The notes: generated by a model not told the origin, from the letters alone. 64,000 nucleotides of DNA from Galaxea fascicularis (GCA_948470475.1 OX419336.1:6833671-6897670); one strand, 5' to 3'; positions 1-11,600 are shown, numbered from the stretch's first letter. Numbers and translations are program-made.

Positions 1-180
1 TACACGAATCAACAACTGAAAGATGAGGTTTTTACCAAAGCCCGTCGGAAGAACTGCTACCAAATCCTTTCCGTGTACAAGTATCGAAATGGCTTTTTTT
101 TGCTCGGGACGTAATTCACGTGTCATACCCAGCTCAGAGAGAAATAAAAGAGCTTCTTCGAGAGCAGCATCAAAGCTTCG
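1..180 (-). pseudogene. RecQ/DEAD-type helicase fragment, N-terminal part, broken
   Basis: Reading the minus strand from 180 down to 1 gives 60 open codons with a helicase N-terminus. The order is a short helical leader (ALEEALLFLSELG), then the motif-0-like LRPEQKKAI, then a Walker A segment VLPTGFGKN followed by LIFQLL. This is the ATP-binding start of the superfamily 2 RecQ/DEAD-like fold; the usual Walker A end GKS/GKT is GKN here. Four codons upstream the expected start is GTG (190-192) and codon four is TAG (181-183), so this copy looks damaged at its start. The rest lies left of the window. Many cnidarian genomes carry repeated helicase fragments of this sort, so I infer a mobile or retro-copied origin; an exon of a real gene cannot be excluded. 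Confidence 0.6.
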
Positions 181-277
181 CTAGTCCGCCACTTTTCTCC
201 CACGGAATAAGCGGTAAAAAAACTACCTTTAATTGGCAGGTATCAATCTGCCTGAGCTCTACCGCACCAATCAGAGA

Positions 278-306
278 CTCCGTTCGCCCACGAACGGAGT
301 TTCTCA
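278..306. repeat. Short perfect hairpin
   Basis: CTCCGTTCG and CGAACGGAG flank a 4-base loop, giving a compact inverted repeat upstream of the helicase fragment. Function unknown; it may be a terminator-like or element-internal structure. Confidence 0.4.
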
Positions 307-435
307 AACGAACAATGAGTGCGGGCAGGCGGTTTATTCTTTCCCCTCCCCCTCCCCCCTCCTCAATTTTTGTTTCTCCCTCCCACTGGCTTGGGAAACT
401 TTTTACCTCGCCCCAACTCTCCACTGTTTTCCTAA

Positions 436-560
436 TTCAAGATGGCGGCCTGAACAACCGATGGAAATATCCACTCGCCCCCGCCAAAAACCGCCTGCAC
501 TGCAGGCTAGCATGGTAGTCCGATGCTCAACCAACTGAGCCAACCGGTCGGTGGTCAATG
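436..560. other. YY1-like site and tRNA-like box A
   Basis: On the plus strand AAGATGGCGGC at about 440-450 matches the YY1 motif found near start sites of housekeeping genes. It could belong to the promoter of the SNRNP27 gene to the right. On the minus strand, within 505-550, TGGCTCAGTTGG fits an RNA polymerase III box A consensus and is followed by TGAGCATCGGAC, as in tRNA D-arms. No box B follows at tRNA spacing, so this is at best a tRNA-derived SINE fragment. From 560 to 890 I see no further feature. Confidence 0.25.
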
Positions 561-891
561 CGGAAATTAATCTTGCCCAGCGCTCCATTATACTCTTCTG
601 TCAGTTTACCAGGAGTGGACCTATGGAAAAATGTTGCCATAGCTTTCCCTAATCCTCTCATTTCCCATTCCTTTTTCCTCTTTTGTGGATTGAATGGGTA
701 TTACACTGTTAAATCTGTATAGACTTCACACAATGCTTGGAAAACAAGCATCCAGGGCATTGTAGGGACTTTAATCCATTTTTCTAGGTCTCTAGTTGTG
801 ATTAATTCTTTATTCACCCATGCTTGCTTAATGTTATTCAGCTCGGAAAGCACTTTAGTTCTGTGTAACAAGTTGAGAGGCAGGACTTTAA

Positions 892-1283
892 AGGGGCACT
901 GTCATGGCAGTTTTGCATTTTTTATGTCATAACTGGCTGGAAATTGAAACTTGGTACTTACATACACAAGTAACAACATTCCTGACAAACCAAAAAGAAA
1001 ACTTCAAATCAATTTTAACAAGGAAACCACCCATACAAACTTTTTGGCGATATTTTGAAATACAACTTGACTTGTCCAAACTTGAAAAAAATGGCCAGTT
1101 TTTTCAAGTTTCAATCCATTTCCATCCTCGCCATCCTTAGATGAAGATGAGAAAAAATGGTTTCAGTGCACTAAAATGGTTTTTGTTTAATGAAACTTGA
1201 GCAATTAATTGTTTGGTTGCTGTTGATGCAAAAGCATTTTTTAGCGTTTTAGAGTATGGCTCAAGTAGTGTGACACTGCCCCT
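892..1283. mobile_element. MITE with TTAA target site (piggyBac-like ends)
   Basis: The ends are inverted copies: AGGGGCACTGTCA at the left and TGACACTGCCCCT at the right. Each end abuts TTAA (888-891 and 1284-1287), the target-site duplication typical of piggyBac-type elements. The interior is AT-rich with no transposase reading frame. It lies just left of the first SNRNP27 exon I can recognise. Confidence 0.7.
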
Positions 1284-1505
1284 TTAACATATTCATCATT
1301 ATTACATTTTTTACCTAGTAGATTGTTCTTGATTCTGTATATACCAGACACAAAAGGTTCTTGCAGAGTCTGTGTTGAAGGGTCTTGAGATTTGAGTGGA
1401 AATGCTTTATTACTTTGTGTGGTACAATGGTGTAGTGAGAATTAAGTGCCAAACAATAGAACAGACCATTGGCTTGATAACTGATTTCATTGTCTTTTTT
1501 TATAG

Positions 1506-3472
1506 GTCACCATCTCCAAGAAGGAGGAGATCCAGGTGAGGGTTACCTGGTTACCATAAGCTTTATCCCATCTATGTTTAATCATACTGCCTCTTAAATA
1601 GACTGGAATTTGCAATAAATAATAATATAATTAGTGATTATAAAATAGGATTATTTATCAAGTTAGTACATTTTGCAAGGACATCTTACTCTGACATTTG
1701 ATGTTAATTAATTTGTTTCTGGCAGGTCATCATCACCCAGACGCTCTCGAAGATCACGTTCAAAGTGAGTGCATTGAAGCTTTGTAGTGAATGTGGTTGT
1801 CTGCATTTTCTCGTTTTTTTCTTATTTGCTATGTGTTCCAGCCTTTTTAGTCACATCAGAATATAAATGCAAGTATGACAGACTAGGTGTTGAAATAGCA
1901 ATGAGGAACAAGTGGATCACTAATATTTCTGTTGGGAGAAATGTGTTTTAAACTCTGAATTTTCAGGAATGGAGCCATGTACTGAATAAAATCAAATTTC
2001 AGCCTGTGGGAAAAATTTGAGTATTTGTTTTGGACTTAAATGCTTTATAATTATGTGAAGTGTACCTTGCAAAAACATTAATGAAAGTTATTTAGCGAGA
2101 ATTGATATCAGTTTTATTTACTATCTAGAATATTGATTTTCCTGTTGCCATTATAAGGTGTGCTACTTGTGTCACACTCTCCTTTAATCCTTTCTTGTCA
2201 TTGCTAATATTCAATCTTGGGCAAAACTACTTGAGAAAACTGGCTTCTTCGCGCCCAAAAATCGTTCAGGAAAACCTCTGGCTCAACAGTATTACTATAG
2301 TAACATCCCCCTCCCCCTTCCCCTATTCAATGTTGAATTTAGGAAGCCGCAATTCTTAGGCAAACATTTAGGAGCCACAAACAATGTTGAATTGGGGTAG
2401 GGGGGGGGGGGGTGGTGGTGAAACTCGGTTGTTAGAGACTTTGGAGCTCAATTTTCTCAACAGTTTTGTCCAAGATTGTTGCTAATACCGGTACTTGAAT
2501 TTTAAAATTGTTTTTAAAGGGTGGCCTTACAACTACACTTAGATCATTTTTAATGTTTCCTTATTCTGTCGATGACTTGCTGACTTATTTTGGGTCCTTC
2601 CTGACAGCCCAGTTGATGTGTTTGTAGGATAATGATAAGCTACATGTGTAAGAACTTATGATCAAGTGATCACACTAGTATGGAGTTTTTGTTACAAAAC
2701 ACTGTCCCAGTGTTGGATTACGTTTTGTCTCTTTAATTTTAAAACTGTTGAAGTGATATATTTGGTGATTTTTTTATTCCTAGATCTCCAGACAAGAAGA
2801 AGTCTAATGAAGATGATGGAAAAAACCAAGGTCAAGATGGAACAGGGGGTGCCATAGGTGGGTTCAGTGCTTAGAGACCCTCTTTAGTGGTCTCCTTCAG
2901 GCAGAATTTCCAGTGTTTGTAGTGTGTTGGTTAATTTAACCACTTACCTCCCAGTATCAATGTGCAATTTCTGTTTCCTCTTCCCTTCTAGTAGTTGGTA
3001 ATAGTGTAACAGCAGATTAATGATATTAATAATAATATTATTATCTTTTAATTATCTATTAGATGGAGAGGAAATTGTTAATGAAGATGATGAAGCTATG
3101 ATGAAAATGATGGGATTCGCTAATTTTGATTCCACTAAAGTAAGACAGCATAGATCGTATCATTATCAGTGATTTTCATTTGTTCAAGACTGATACATTT
3201 CTGTCTCTTTTGTAAAACTGTTTAGGGTAAGCATGTGTCCGGTGCATGTAACATGAGCCTTACTAGTGTAAAGAAGTCAATTAAATACAGGTAAGAGAAA
3301 GTTCACAGAGTGCATTCACTTCATTATTGTTCTTTTATTTGTGGTAGGAACGTGCATCTCGACTTATCGATTTTGTGTCACGCTAACATTGTTTTTTGTA
3401 TTTTTAACTCTCCTCAGGCAATATATGAACAGGAGAGGTGGTTTCAACAGGCCATTAGACTACGTTAATTAG
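1506..3472 (+). CDS. SNRNP27: U4/U6.U5 tri-snRNP 27 kDa protein, 3' exons (partial)
   Basis: This spliceosomal protein acts in the tri-snRNP that forms the pre-catalytic spliceosome in the nucleus. Six exons join in frame: 1506-1535, 1726-1764, 2784-2857, 3063-3139, 3226-3290 and 3418-3472, all with AG acceptors and GT donors. The first two encode a serine/arginine stretch (SPSPRRRRSR, then PRRSRRSRSK). The third encodes a charged Asp/Lys-rich linker. The fourth encodes the family hallmark MMGFANFDSTK, and the last two encode a segment ending YMNRRGGFNRPLDYVN and a TAG stop. The C-terminus is the most conserved part of the family and matches the animal protein closely. No exon with the initiator Met and the rest of the RS domain was found between 1 and 1505, so the 5' end lies outside the window or was displaced by the inserted elements. 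A polyadenylation signal AATAAA is at 4431-4436. Confidence 0.92.
2210..2478. mobile_element. Fold-back element in SNRNP27 intron, 9-bp duplication
   Basis: Inverted ends of about 30 bp (left CAATCTTGGGCAAAAC, right GTTTTGTCCAAGATTG) are bounded by the direct repeat TTGCTAATA at 2201-2209 and 2479-2487. The interior has two AATGTTGAATT repeats and a G-run (about 2399-2412). A 9-bp duplication fits Mutator-like insertion. No coding capacity is seen. Confidence 0.7.
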
Positions 3473-4440
3473 TAGGCTCATGAGAGAAGCTATGAAAGGA
3501 TACCACAAGCAAGATTGAAATCTTATGGGGCTGAAGTCACACTGAAGGTCTTTTTAGTAAAAGTTACTTGTTTGTTTTTCTTGAGCCTTTAACGAAACAC
3601 CAGTGAAAGGGTTTTCTAAGAAAAGATATGGAAAGAAGCCCCCATTGGTGTTAATAATAATGAATTGAAGGGATTGGTGTAAAAGTGAAGTATGTAATGG
3701 TCTGGCCTACTTCAGCCAACAGACTGGTTATGTCAGAAACTTAAGGTCCATATTTGTTCATTGTTTGTAAGGCTAGAAATTGATGAATAAGGTTGTCAAG
3801 AAAAGAACATTCTGATGCATGGTTGATGTCTACAGGCTGAATGGGTTTTAAGTTAAAGTCATATGCTAATTTTCAATACATAGGCCTTTAAATCACAAGA
3901 TACATGTAACTGCAGACCTACTTTTCTGACACAATAACCCCTCAAGAGGTCAAAGGACAGTAAATTTTAGAGAAACTGAGATTTTGAAGCCAAATCGTCA
4001 AAAACTCCCCTTTTACACCAAGTTTTTCAATCAGGAAACTGAAGCCATTCTGAAAGACTTTGTATTGTATCACCCCATGTAAGGTAATCTGGGGCACTGC
4101 CATTTTCTGGATCCCTATGCTGGATACCTGCCCTTTGTTGGATTCTGGATTCCAGATTGTTGAACAATGTGGATCCCAGGTTCTGTTTGTGGGTGGATGC
4201 CAAATTCCCATGCTGGATTCCAGAGGAAAAAAAATTGTGGATGTAGGATCCAGAATTACAGTACCTTACATGAGGCAAAGTGTAGTTTCGCACTCTGTGC
4301 TGGTTTATCTTTCATGTGTTGTATTTTGTAGTTTTTCTCTTTATTTAAACCTTTAATTGCTTATTATTTGTTTATGTCTGTATATACTTTGTAAAGTTAT
4401 ATTTCATTCCTGAGCATTTTTGGCATTAATAATAAAAAGA
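3473..4440 (+). other. SNRNP27: SNRNP27 3' untranslated region
   Basis: Non-coding sequence runs from the TAG stop to the AATAAA signal at 4431-4436. It contains the inverted-repeat element at 4076-4272. No other coding signal is seen. Confidence 0.6.
4076..4272. mobile_element. Fold-back element in SNRNP27 3'UTR
   Basis: CATGTAAGGTA at the left recurs inverted as TACCTTACATG at the right. Inner copies of GGATCC and CTGGATTCCAG make further inverted and direct repeats. No target duplication was clear. Confidence 0.5.
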
Positions 4441-5302
4441 ACCAAATACCAGTAGAGTTGCTATTGTCTTTATGTGATGTGAGGTCTTTGCAACCTTACT
4501 CTTTCCTTGTTTTACCCCACCCTTGTCAAATCTTGGCAGGTTTCAGTGTTCCAGGGTCAACAGATGCGGGTCTCTGCATTCCACTTACGTAACCAATTCA
4601 GTTTGTCATGTTAGTAAGGTGTAACCATATTGGGTTTTTGACCTGAGACACTTGCCTGTCTGGAACACTGAGGTGTAGACTCCTGATGCAGGCCTTGTGA
4701 GGGAGCAGTGCCATGCCATGTAAACAGTTTACCTGAAATCCCACTCTTTACAGTGTTAAACTGTTTTAACAAAAATACATTCATTGCGATTGTGGACAAG
4801 TAAAATTATTGTGACTGGAGAAAGCAGGAAGGTTTCCCACTCCAATACATGTAGACCAACACGTATGGGTTCCTGCCACCTCACCCAGATCTCTTAGCTG
4901 AGCAGTCAATGGTTCGGCTGTTGGGTTTGTCTAATACTTAGTGGCTGGTCTCCTGCAGTGCACCTTTACATGGATATATTCTAAATATAATTCAATTAAA
5001 GCATAATCCAGTAATGGACAATCCTAAGGTAGAATAGAGTGATTCAGTCAGTTTTGCTTTTGATCAGAATAGTACACAAGAATAGTTGTGCTATTTTCTA
5101 ACAGAAAACAGCACATATGACTAACTGTTATGGGAACTGTATATGCCAAATCTCCAGGATACAGATTGAATCTCCCGGTCTCTGGTATGGGTGACGGAAT
5201 CTCCTGGATGAAAGTAAATTGGATGAATTCCTCTCAAAAATCGAATTCATCCATATTCTTGTGCTCATATATTTTGGTTCTGGGCTTCATGTTCTTGCTC
5301 CT

Positions 5303-5736
5303 AATTGGCCATTCCAAAATTCAAAAGGGAACTGGGGCAAGTTTCAAATTTTGAAGTAATCGATAAATTGACACCATCACATGAAAGATGACATTGAGTT
5401 TATTCGTTTGGCCAAGTTTGACTCTTTTAGGTTGGACAGAGACCAAGTTATAGACCTTGAAACATAGTTCAAAATCCATACAAACGTCTCTAATTTTGTG
5501 ACAATGTCCCCAAAAACCATGGTTTTGGGGGACGCTGTCACAAAATTAGAAACGTTTGTATGGATTTTGAGCTATGTTTCAAGGTCCATAACTTGGTCTC
5601 TGTTCAACCTAAAAGAATCAAACTTGGTCAAACAACCAATCTCAATGTTATCTTTCATGTCATGATATCAATTTATCAATCACTTCAAAATTTGAAACTC
5701 GCCCCAGTTCCCTTTTGAATTTTGGAATGGCCAATT
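5303..5736. repeat. Near-perfect 434-bp palindrome without a loop
   Basis: The two arms are 217 bp each and meet at the centre AACCATGGTT (5515-5524). Read inverted, the right arm matches the left with scattered substitutions of roughly one in ten and no visible insertion or deletion. Outer ends are AATTGGCC and GGCCAATT. No clear target-site duplication or reading frame was found. It is likely a fold-back MITE or a local inverted duplication. Confidence 0.8.
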
Positions 5737-5739
5737 GTC

Positions 5740-6640
5740 ATAATTTGTTACATATTTGCAACCAAGAAAATACACCAACTTTTGATCCTCTTTGTTAGTA
5801 CTATAAGCAATGGATGAGACTCACATTTTCAAAATGCAAAATGTCACTTGGGGGGGGGGGGAAGATGTCATTGAAGGGGAGGGGGGGGTGGCACAGAAGA
5901 AGAAATCTCCGGATTTGAAATCTCTGGAGAACTAGTTTACCTCTAAAGGCTTAGGCTCATTTGTCCCCCCCCTAAAGAATCTCTCTGTATCAACTATGTG
6001 GTTGAGTTAGCCACATTTTGATTTCCTTTGAGTTGAATTGGAGTTGATTTAATTTTGTCACGAATGTCAAAAATTAAAAATAATAATTAGTTACCCCATC
6101 AAAACTGTTCTGTTTTCATAGTAAGTTTGTTTTATGATATTATTGCCCATGGTTCCTTGGATCAGCAGAAATCTGGGATAAAAGAACAACAGCAATAATA
6201 ATAATACCAAGACTAAAAAACTAAAATCTTTCGAGTTCCTTGTCGATTTCAGAGGCCCTACTAATCCTGAGTGAATAATATTGAAAAGTTCTAATCATAA
6301 AATCTTGCTACCCCACTAATCATAAATGTGAAGAATATTAAATGCTATTATTATTATTATTATTATTATTACGGGGGATTACGGTTTGGTTAAATTTGCT
6401 TCCTCTACCTCCTAACAATGTTTGGTATTGGGTGTCCTGTGGCGCATCACTCTCTTGAGTGAAGATCCCTAAAAACATGTATTTGAAAAAATGTATTTGC
6501 TATATTTCGCCAACAGTGAAGCTATGATATTTTCAAAAGAAAAGTTCACGAAACTAAACTTGAAATGCCGGCAAAAAAATTATTTGGCCCGTGATTAGGT
6601 ACCAGTTCTCGCTCGAAGCCCAGTGGTTGTCAATCAAATA
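5740..6640. other. Intergenic stretch with simple repeats
   Basis: Contains G-runs near 5851-5890, a TTATTATT microsatellite around 6345-6370, and AT-rich DNA. The part nearest 6600 is the likely NFYA promoter and 5'UTR. No gene is seen. Confidence 0.4.
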
Positions 6641-6672
6641 TTTATGAATCTGTGATCGAAGAAACTTCAGAA

Positions 6673-9133
6673 ATGGCGATGGAGGCTGCTCCAACTTCCC
6701 CACAATTAACAAACTACGCTGCGCAAAATACGGCCACGGTCACCCACACAGTTCCCGCATCGCATACGACTGTAAATCTTATACAACCTGAACAAGGAAA
6801 AGGCCTTTATATTGTCGATCCCTCTCAACAGCATGCCTTACAAATGTTTGGAAGTCCCGATCAGAGAACAACCTTCATGGCGAACCCCGTTGAATTTAAC
6901 CCTGCGGCTGGAACAATAACAACCACGGCTGTTTCTAATGGTAATGGACAAATAACGATGGTAAGTGCTGGCAAATTGTTTCTTACGCTCAACATGGGCA
7001 TGTAGTCCAATAGCATTCAAGTACAGATTCGGAGTTGGCGAGAAAATGTTGTCTCGTGCGTTCGATGTCAGACGCGGTCGGCGTTTCTATTGTGACACGA
7101 CTGAGTCGTCGGTTTTACTGCTTGAATTTTTCGCCAAAAGCGTGGACCAGCCTTCACATCAACGGTTTCTCGTGATTTTTCACAGTTTGCGAGCTCTCAG
7201 GAAATTCAACCTGCCGGTCTGTTCGTGAATTTAAAACCGTCCAATCGAGAAATATCGCTCGAACTGCGTCGCTATTGGTCTAAGCGCTGGCAAAATGGAT
7301 GACTGGACTTTTGTTTGCATTAAAATGAGTGAACGCGCAACAACAACAAGTGAGGAAATAGGGCCGATTCTCATATACCAATCACCTAAAAGATATCGTC
7401 GTATTGAAAAACAAATATTCAGAGAGCTAGTGCCTTTTCATGAGAGTTTGCGTTTGGTCTTCTCAAACAGATCGAAATAAACGCCCCTTGCATTTTAATG
7501 AATCACGAAACAGATGTTTTTCTCGTTTTTGGTTTTCTGTAGTTTTCAAAGCCACCTTTTGTAGTTTGGTTCCGCTTTGTTCTGCAAAATGTTTGTAGAC
7601 AGTTTTCAGAATCGTGTGGAAAGCTCCGAAAGCTAAAACGTGTTCGAAAAGGTAAACCTTGGACGGAACTAAAGCTTTTACCAATAATTTAGTCATCTCA
7701 TTTCTCTTTGTTGTGTGAAATCGAGTGGCACAAGCTTCTTTTCGTTAGCTGTACAGCTTTGTACTTTCATTTTAGCAGTCAAAAGAGAAAATTTTATCTT
7801 CAACGTTGACTAAGACTTATATTTTGTAAAGTAAAACAATTAACTAAATTGGATATTGGATGACTTGGTTTTGATGGGAAAATGAAGAATTGCAGAAAAT
7901 TTGAAGTTGCTCTCCAAGCCAGGGATGGAACATTTGGTTTATACACAAAAGCCACTTTGGACATGAATTTTATTTTTTGCTGACTTTGGTTCTTTCAATT
8001 TTTCTTTTAATTTTGAATCTGCCAGTAAATGTTGTTATGCTTTATGTTATGTCTTTATGAAACAGATGAATGGACAGCCCATTGCAACTCAGAGATTGCC
8101 AGTTGCTATGGAAACTTTGGATGAACCACTTTATGTTAATGCCAAACAGTACCACAGGATAATAAAAAGACGGCAGGCACGGGCAAAGCTTGAAGCTGAG
8201 GGAAAAATACCAAAAGTTCGCAAGGTCAGTTGTTGTTTTGTGGCTAAGTAGTGTTTTGCCTGGAAATGTTCTTTTGTACCAGAGGAATATTTTGGGATAC
8301 ATATTTTTATTTTTAGTGGGAAACTTTTCAAACCTGTTTGATTTCTACTTTTCTAATGTTCCAGTTATGGTAAAGGAAAAACAAGAATCATTAAGATGGA
8401 CCACTGGTTCAGAATGATTTAATCTAAAATTAAAATGCATTTACAGCGGCGTAGCCAGGACTTTTCCACTGGTACGCACAATGCAATGTGCCTTACTGTG
8501 GCCACCCAACAAACATTTTTACAAGTTAGTCAAATCAAGGTACTTGAATTTGATTGACAGACATACCTCCATTTGGTTGTTGCGTGTTGAAACTTTCTTA
8601 CGGAGGCGTGTCTGTCAGTCAAATTCACATACCTTGATCAGTGGCTAACTTGTAAAAATGTTTGTTGGGTGGCCAAGGTAAGGCGCGTCACACTGTAATC
8701 TAATAATGAAATTATAAATCAAATGAATTCTTAATTCATTTCATAGGCACTTTAAGTTCTTCTATAGGTAGGTAGGGTTTCTTTATGGAAGATATAAATG
8801 TGTGGTAACATGTAAGGACTGGAGTCGTGATGTCAGGACATAGATGTACACATAAGTACTAAACTTAAATTCTCTTTTCTCTAGAAATATCTTCATGAAT
8901 CAAGACATCAACATGCTTGCCGAAGAAGACGCAGCAATGGAGGCAGATTTGTAACTAAAATCGATCATGATCCAACAGGACATGAAGGTGATCCAGCTGG
9001 TAACCAGGTATACCAGGAAGGCATGGTACCAGCTCAGGAACACGATCCTCAAGAACATGCATACAGTGTTGTACCTGATTCTGAGGCTGGCAGAGTACAG
9101 ATGACCAGCCAGGGAGCTGATCAAACAGAGTAA
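6673..9133 (+). CDS. NFYA: Nuclear transcription factor Y subunit alpha
   Basis: NF-YA joins the NF-YB/NF-YC histone-fold dimer in the nucleus and makes the specific contact with CCAAT boxes in promoters. Three exons join in phase 0: 6673-6960, 8066-8224 and 8885-9133, giving about 231 residues. The start is the ATG at 6673. Exon 1 is a Thr/Gln-containing activation region. Exon 2 holds the subunit-interaction helix (EPLYVNAKQYHRIIKRRQAR, then AKLEAEGKIP). Exon 3 holds the DNA-binding part (KYLHESRHQHA, then NGGRF). The His/Arg positions of the family are kept. The protein is shorter than the vertebrate form of about 350 residues, mostly by loss of Gln-rich sequence. The stop TAA is at 9131-9133. 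A donor GTAAGG at 9130 overlaps it, and an acceptor at 9737 precedes an open stretch (AGEAVTTEN), so an alternative C-terminus is possible though it is not in frame with that donor. AATAAA lies at 11586-11591. Confidence 0.95.
6961..8065 (+). other. NFYA: NFYA intron 1
   Basis: The intron runs from GTAAGT at 6961 to the AG before 8066. It contains short open frames with no recognisable protein. No element or RNA gene was identified. Confidence 0.6.
8487..8690. mobile_element. Inverted-repeat MITE, family A, in NFYA intron 2
   Basis: Both arms contain GGCCACCCAACAAACATTTT read towards the centre, next to a variant of CGCCTTACCGTGG at the outer edge. A short centre contains TTGTTGCGTGTTGAAAC. 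The same family occurs at 50190-50924. No coding capacity is seen. Confidence 0.75.
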
Positions 9134-9300
9134 GGTGATGATTATGGGGTCCAGCTGTAATCCTACAAAGCTTTTGTAGAATGTGAAGTTCAAGAAAATA
9201 TCCATCCCCTGCTACCAATAATTTGGGACAATTATAGCCTAAATCATACCATTGGTGGCTAAGGCTAAAACAAATAGTGTATATATATCTTTTTCTGTAT

Positions 9301-9580
9301 GAAGACTGGTTGGAGTTAGAGTTGGAGCACTGGACTACAGTGCGGGTGATTGCAGGTTCAAACACCGGCTGTTCCAACACTCAGGGTCTGAGGAGAAACT
9401 GCTTTCTTTGTAATGACATCTGCAAATGATTGGACTTTCGAGTCTTCTTGGTTGTGGACGATAAACCAAAGGTCCCATTTCACAACTCTTCATAGTTGAA
9501 CCACTAGAACTAAACTGATTACTGATTGATGAGACCCCATAAGAATAAAGCCCGACAGTAGTCAAATTGAAGGCGTCGAA
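9301..9580 (+). mobile_element. tRNA-derived SINE
   Basis: A tRNA-like head (TTAGAGTTGGAGCACTGGAC, then GCAGGTTCAAACACCGG) resembles a pol III promoter with a near-consensus box B, GGTTCAAACACC. It is followed by a non-tRNA body with GACTTTCGAGTC and GACGATAAACC. It sits downstream of the NFYA stop, in the intron or 3'UTR. The 3' limit is approximate. Confidence 0.6.
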
Positions 9581-9737
9581 ATGCTGAACTGGAAGAAGTA
9601 CCAAACTTTCATGAAATCACTGAAACGTACAACAAATTTCTCTCACTGTAATTTACTTGTATACAGTACTTTGAAAATATGTGATGGCTTTGTTTGTCAT
9701 GATGTAATGAAATGTATGTAATTTTCTGTATTTCAGG

Positions 9738-11600
9738 TGCTGATGCTGGGGAAGCAGTTACCACAGAAAACTAGAGTTATGTTCAAAGTGACAAGCCGTA
9801 ACAACTGCCAAATCTAATTTGGTTTTAAGTAAAATTAAATCTTATTTTGCAAGCAAACTTCAAGTTAGTTTGCATACAAAGTCAGTTCAACATTGTATCT
9901 TTGGTACATGTACCTCTTAAAGGCATTGCATAATTTATTCTGTGCCCAGTTTTCAGCTGTGAATGGCTGTCAGCTTTCTGTGGCAAATGCAAGGAGTGGT
10001 CAAAAAATATTATTGCATACATCATGCAGTCTGACTTTACAGCCTTTTTAGATAATGATCTGTCATTCACCACAGAACAAACAGTTAGAGTTTCAACTAA
10101 AAACAAAACATGATTATTTCAAAGTTTTACAGTGATACATGTATGTGCCATTTTGGTGACTTGCGAAAAGACAGATGCAACATTTATTTGAATAATACAC
10201 TGCCTTTTGAGAGCTGTTATTTCATTGGCTCTGACAAGTAGCAGCTGTCTTTGTTTCCAGGGCCAGGGCATTGTTGTATTGTAGGATCTATTGCTAGTGG
10301 TGTGAGTCATGTGATATGTTGCCAGAGCTGTTGCATGGCTCATCTACCAATAGTTTGGCTTTGCCGACCAAGCCATCAAGTTATTTAGGGAATTTGTTTG
10401 AAACAAGAACACAAAGGGAGAATACTGGAAACGGAATATCAATCACTTTTATTCAGAGCTTGCTTTACCTTGTTTGTCTCAGAGTCAAGGTTCTGGTCAT
10501 GTTAGAAAATGAAGTTTACAACAGCTTTTTTATGTCAAAAATATGAACTGATTTTGAAGTAGTGATACAACACCTAGTTAAAAAGCAAATTATTGTTCAA
10601 GCCAAAATAAGGCAAGTTAATAGTGTTAGTTATATTTGTGTGTCCACAACAGAATGGGACATTTTCCTGTTAATGCTGTGTACAGAGTTTTTCAAAGCCC
10701 CATTGGCACGTATGTGTCCTGGATCAACCATGATTGTCCTTCATGGAACATGTGCCTGGGTAACCAGGTACAGCTTTTATTGAATAGTTCTTTTGTACAC
10801 CAAGAGTCATTCTTTGCACTTGTCCTAGTGAAACTGTACATTATAATTTTGCAGTTATACAGGCTCACTTATTCTTAAAGCTTTCGGATTTCAGTTGTAA
10901 AATGTATATGTAGTATTACAAGTAGACTCCATGTAAACTGAAAGGATAAAAGACTGTACATAATGTAAATCAAACTGTGGATATAATTATATAATCAAGA
11001 TCTGTCAGCTCTTCAAAAGTGATGTGTGGTGTATGTGATTTCTACTCCTACAGTCTTGTTCACACGAGCGTGTTTCCCTTGTGGACATTTGACATTTTTT
11101 TCATTTTGTATGGCAAAACATTAATTCATAACAGTCAAGTTTTCCTGGATGAAGTACTTTACAATTTCATGAAAATGATGAAAACGTTCTTTGCTATTAG
11201 ACATTTCTTTAAAAAGAAACAATTTCTGCACCAGCCCAGTATATAGCTGTTTTTGGCATGCCAGAGAAAACACAGCCAAGTTGATGTAGGAAAGCTGTGG
11301 CATATTTATCTCTATTCTACACAACCCTTCTATTTCTGCAATGGGGTTAGGTCACATTGACTGTGTGGACCAAGTCATTTTCTCAGGCATGGTATGAAGT
11401 AGTTAGGCAAAGCTTTTGCGAGGATTACCCCACTTGTCACTTGTATTTTCTCAATTTATAAAGTTGCCCAACATCTTGTGTGGAATTTAACAAGAAAACA
11501 AAAGAGATTTAGGGATATTCCATGGTATCTTACCACCCAGAAGCTTTGCATAACTGTATACATGTATATGTATCAGCAACTTAATAATAAAAAGTGAAAT
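9738..11600 (+). other. NFYA: NFYA 3' untranslated region
   Basis: After an acceptor (TTTCAG at 9732-9737) the sequence runs without convincing coding signal to AATAAA at 11586-11591. This is the probable NFYA 3'UTR, nearly 1.9 kb long. Short open frames here have no recognisable product. Confidence 0.5.

Noticed and set aside
505..560. tRNA gene on the minus strand
   Set aside because: Only a box A-like part is present; no T-arm or acceptor stem follows.
4060..4356. 98-codon open frame near the SNRNP27 3' end
   Set aside because: It is made of the fold-back repeat at 4076-4272 and lies in the SNRNP27 3'UTR.
9301..9400. An intact tRNA gene
   Set aside because: Box B-like sequence is present but the cloverleaf cannot be completed and a long non-tRNA body follows; a SINE fits better.
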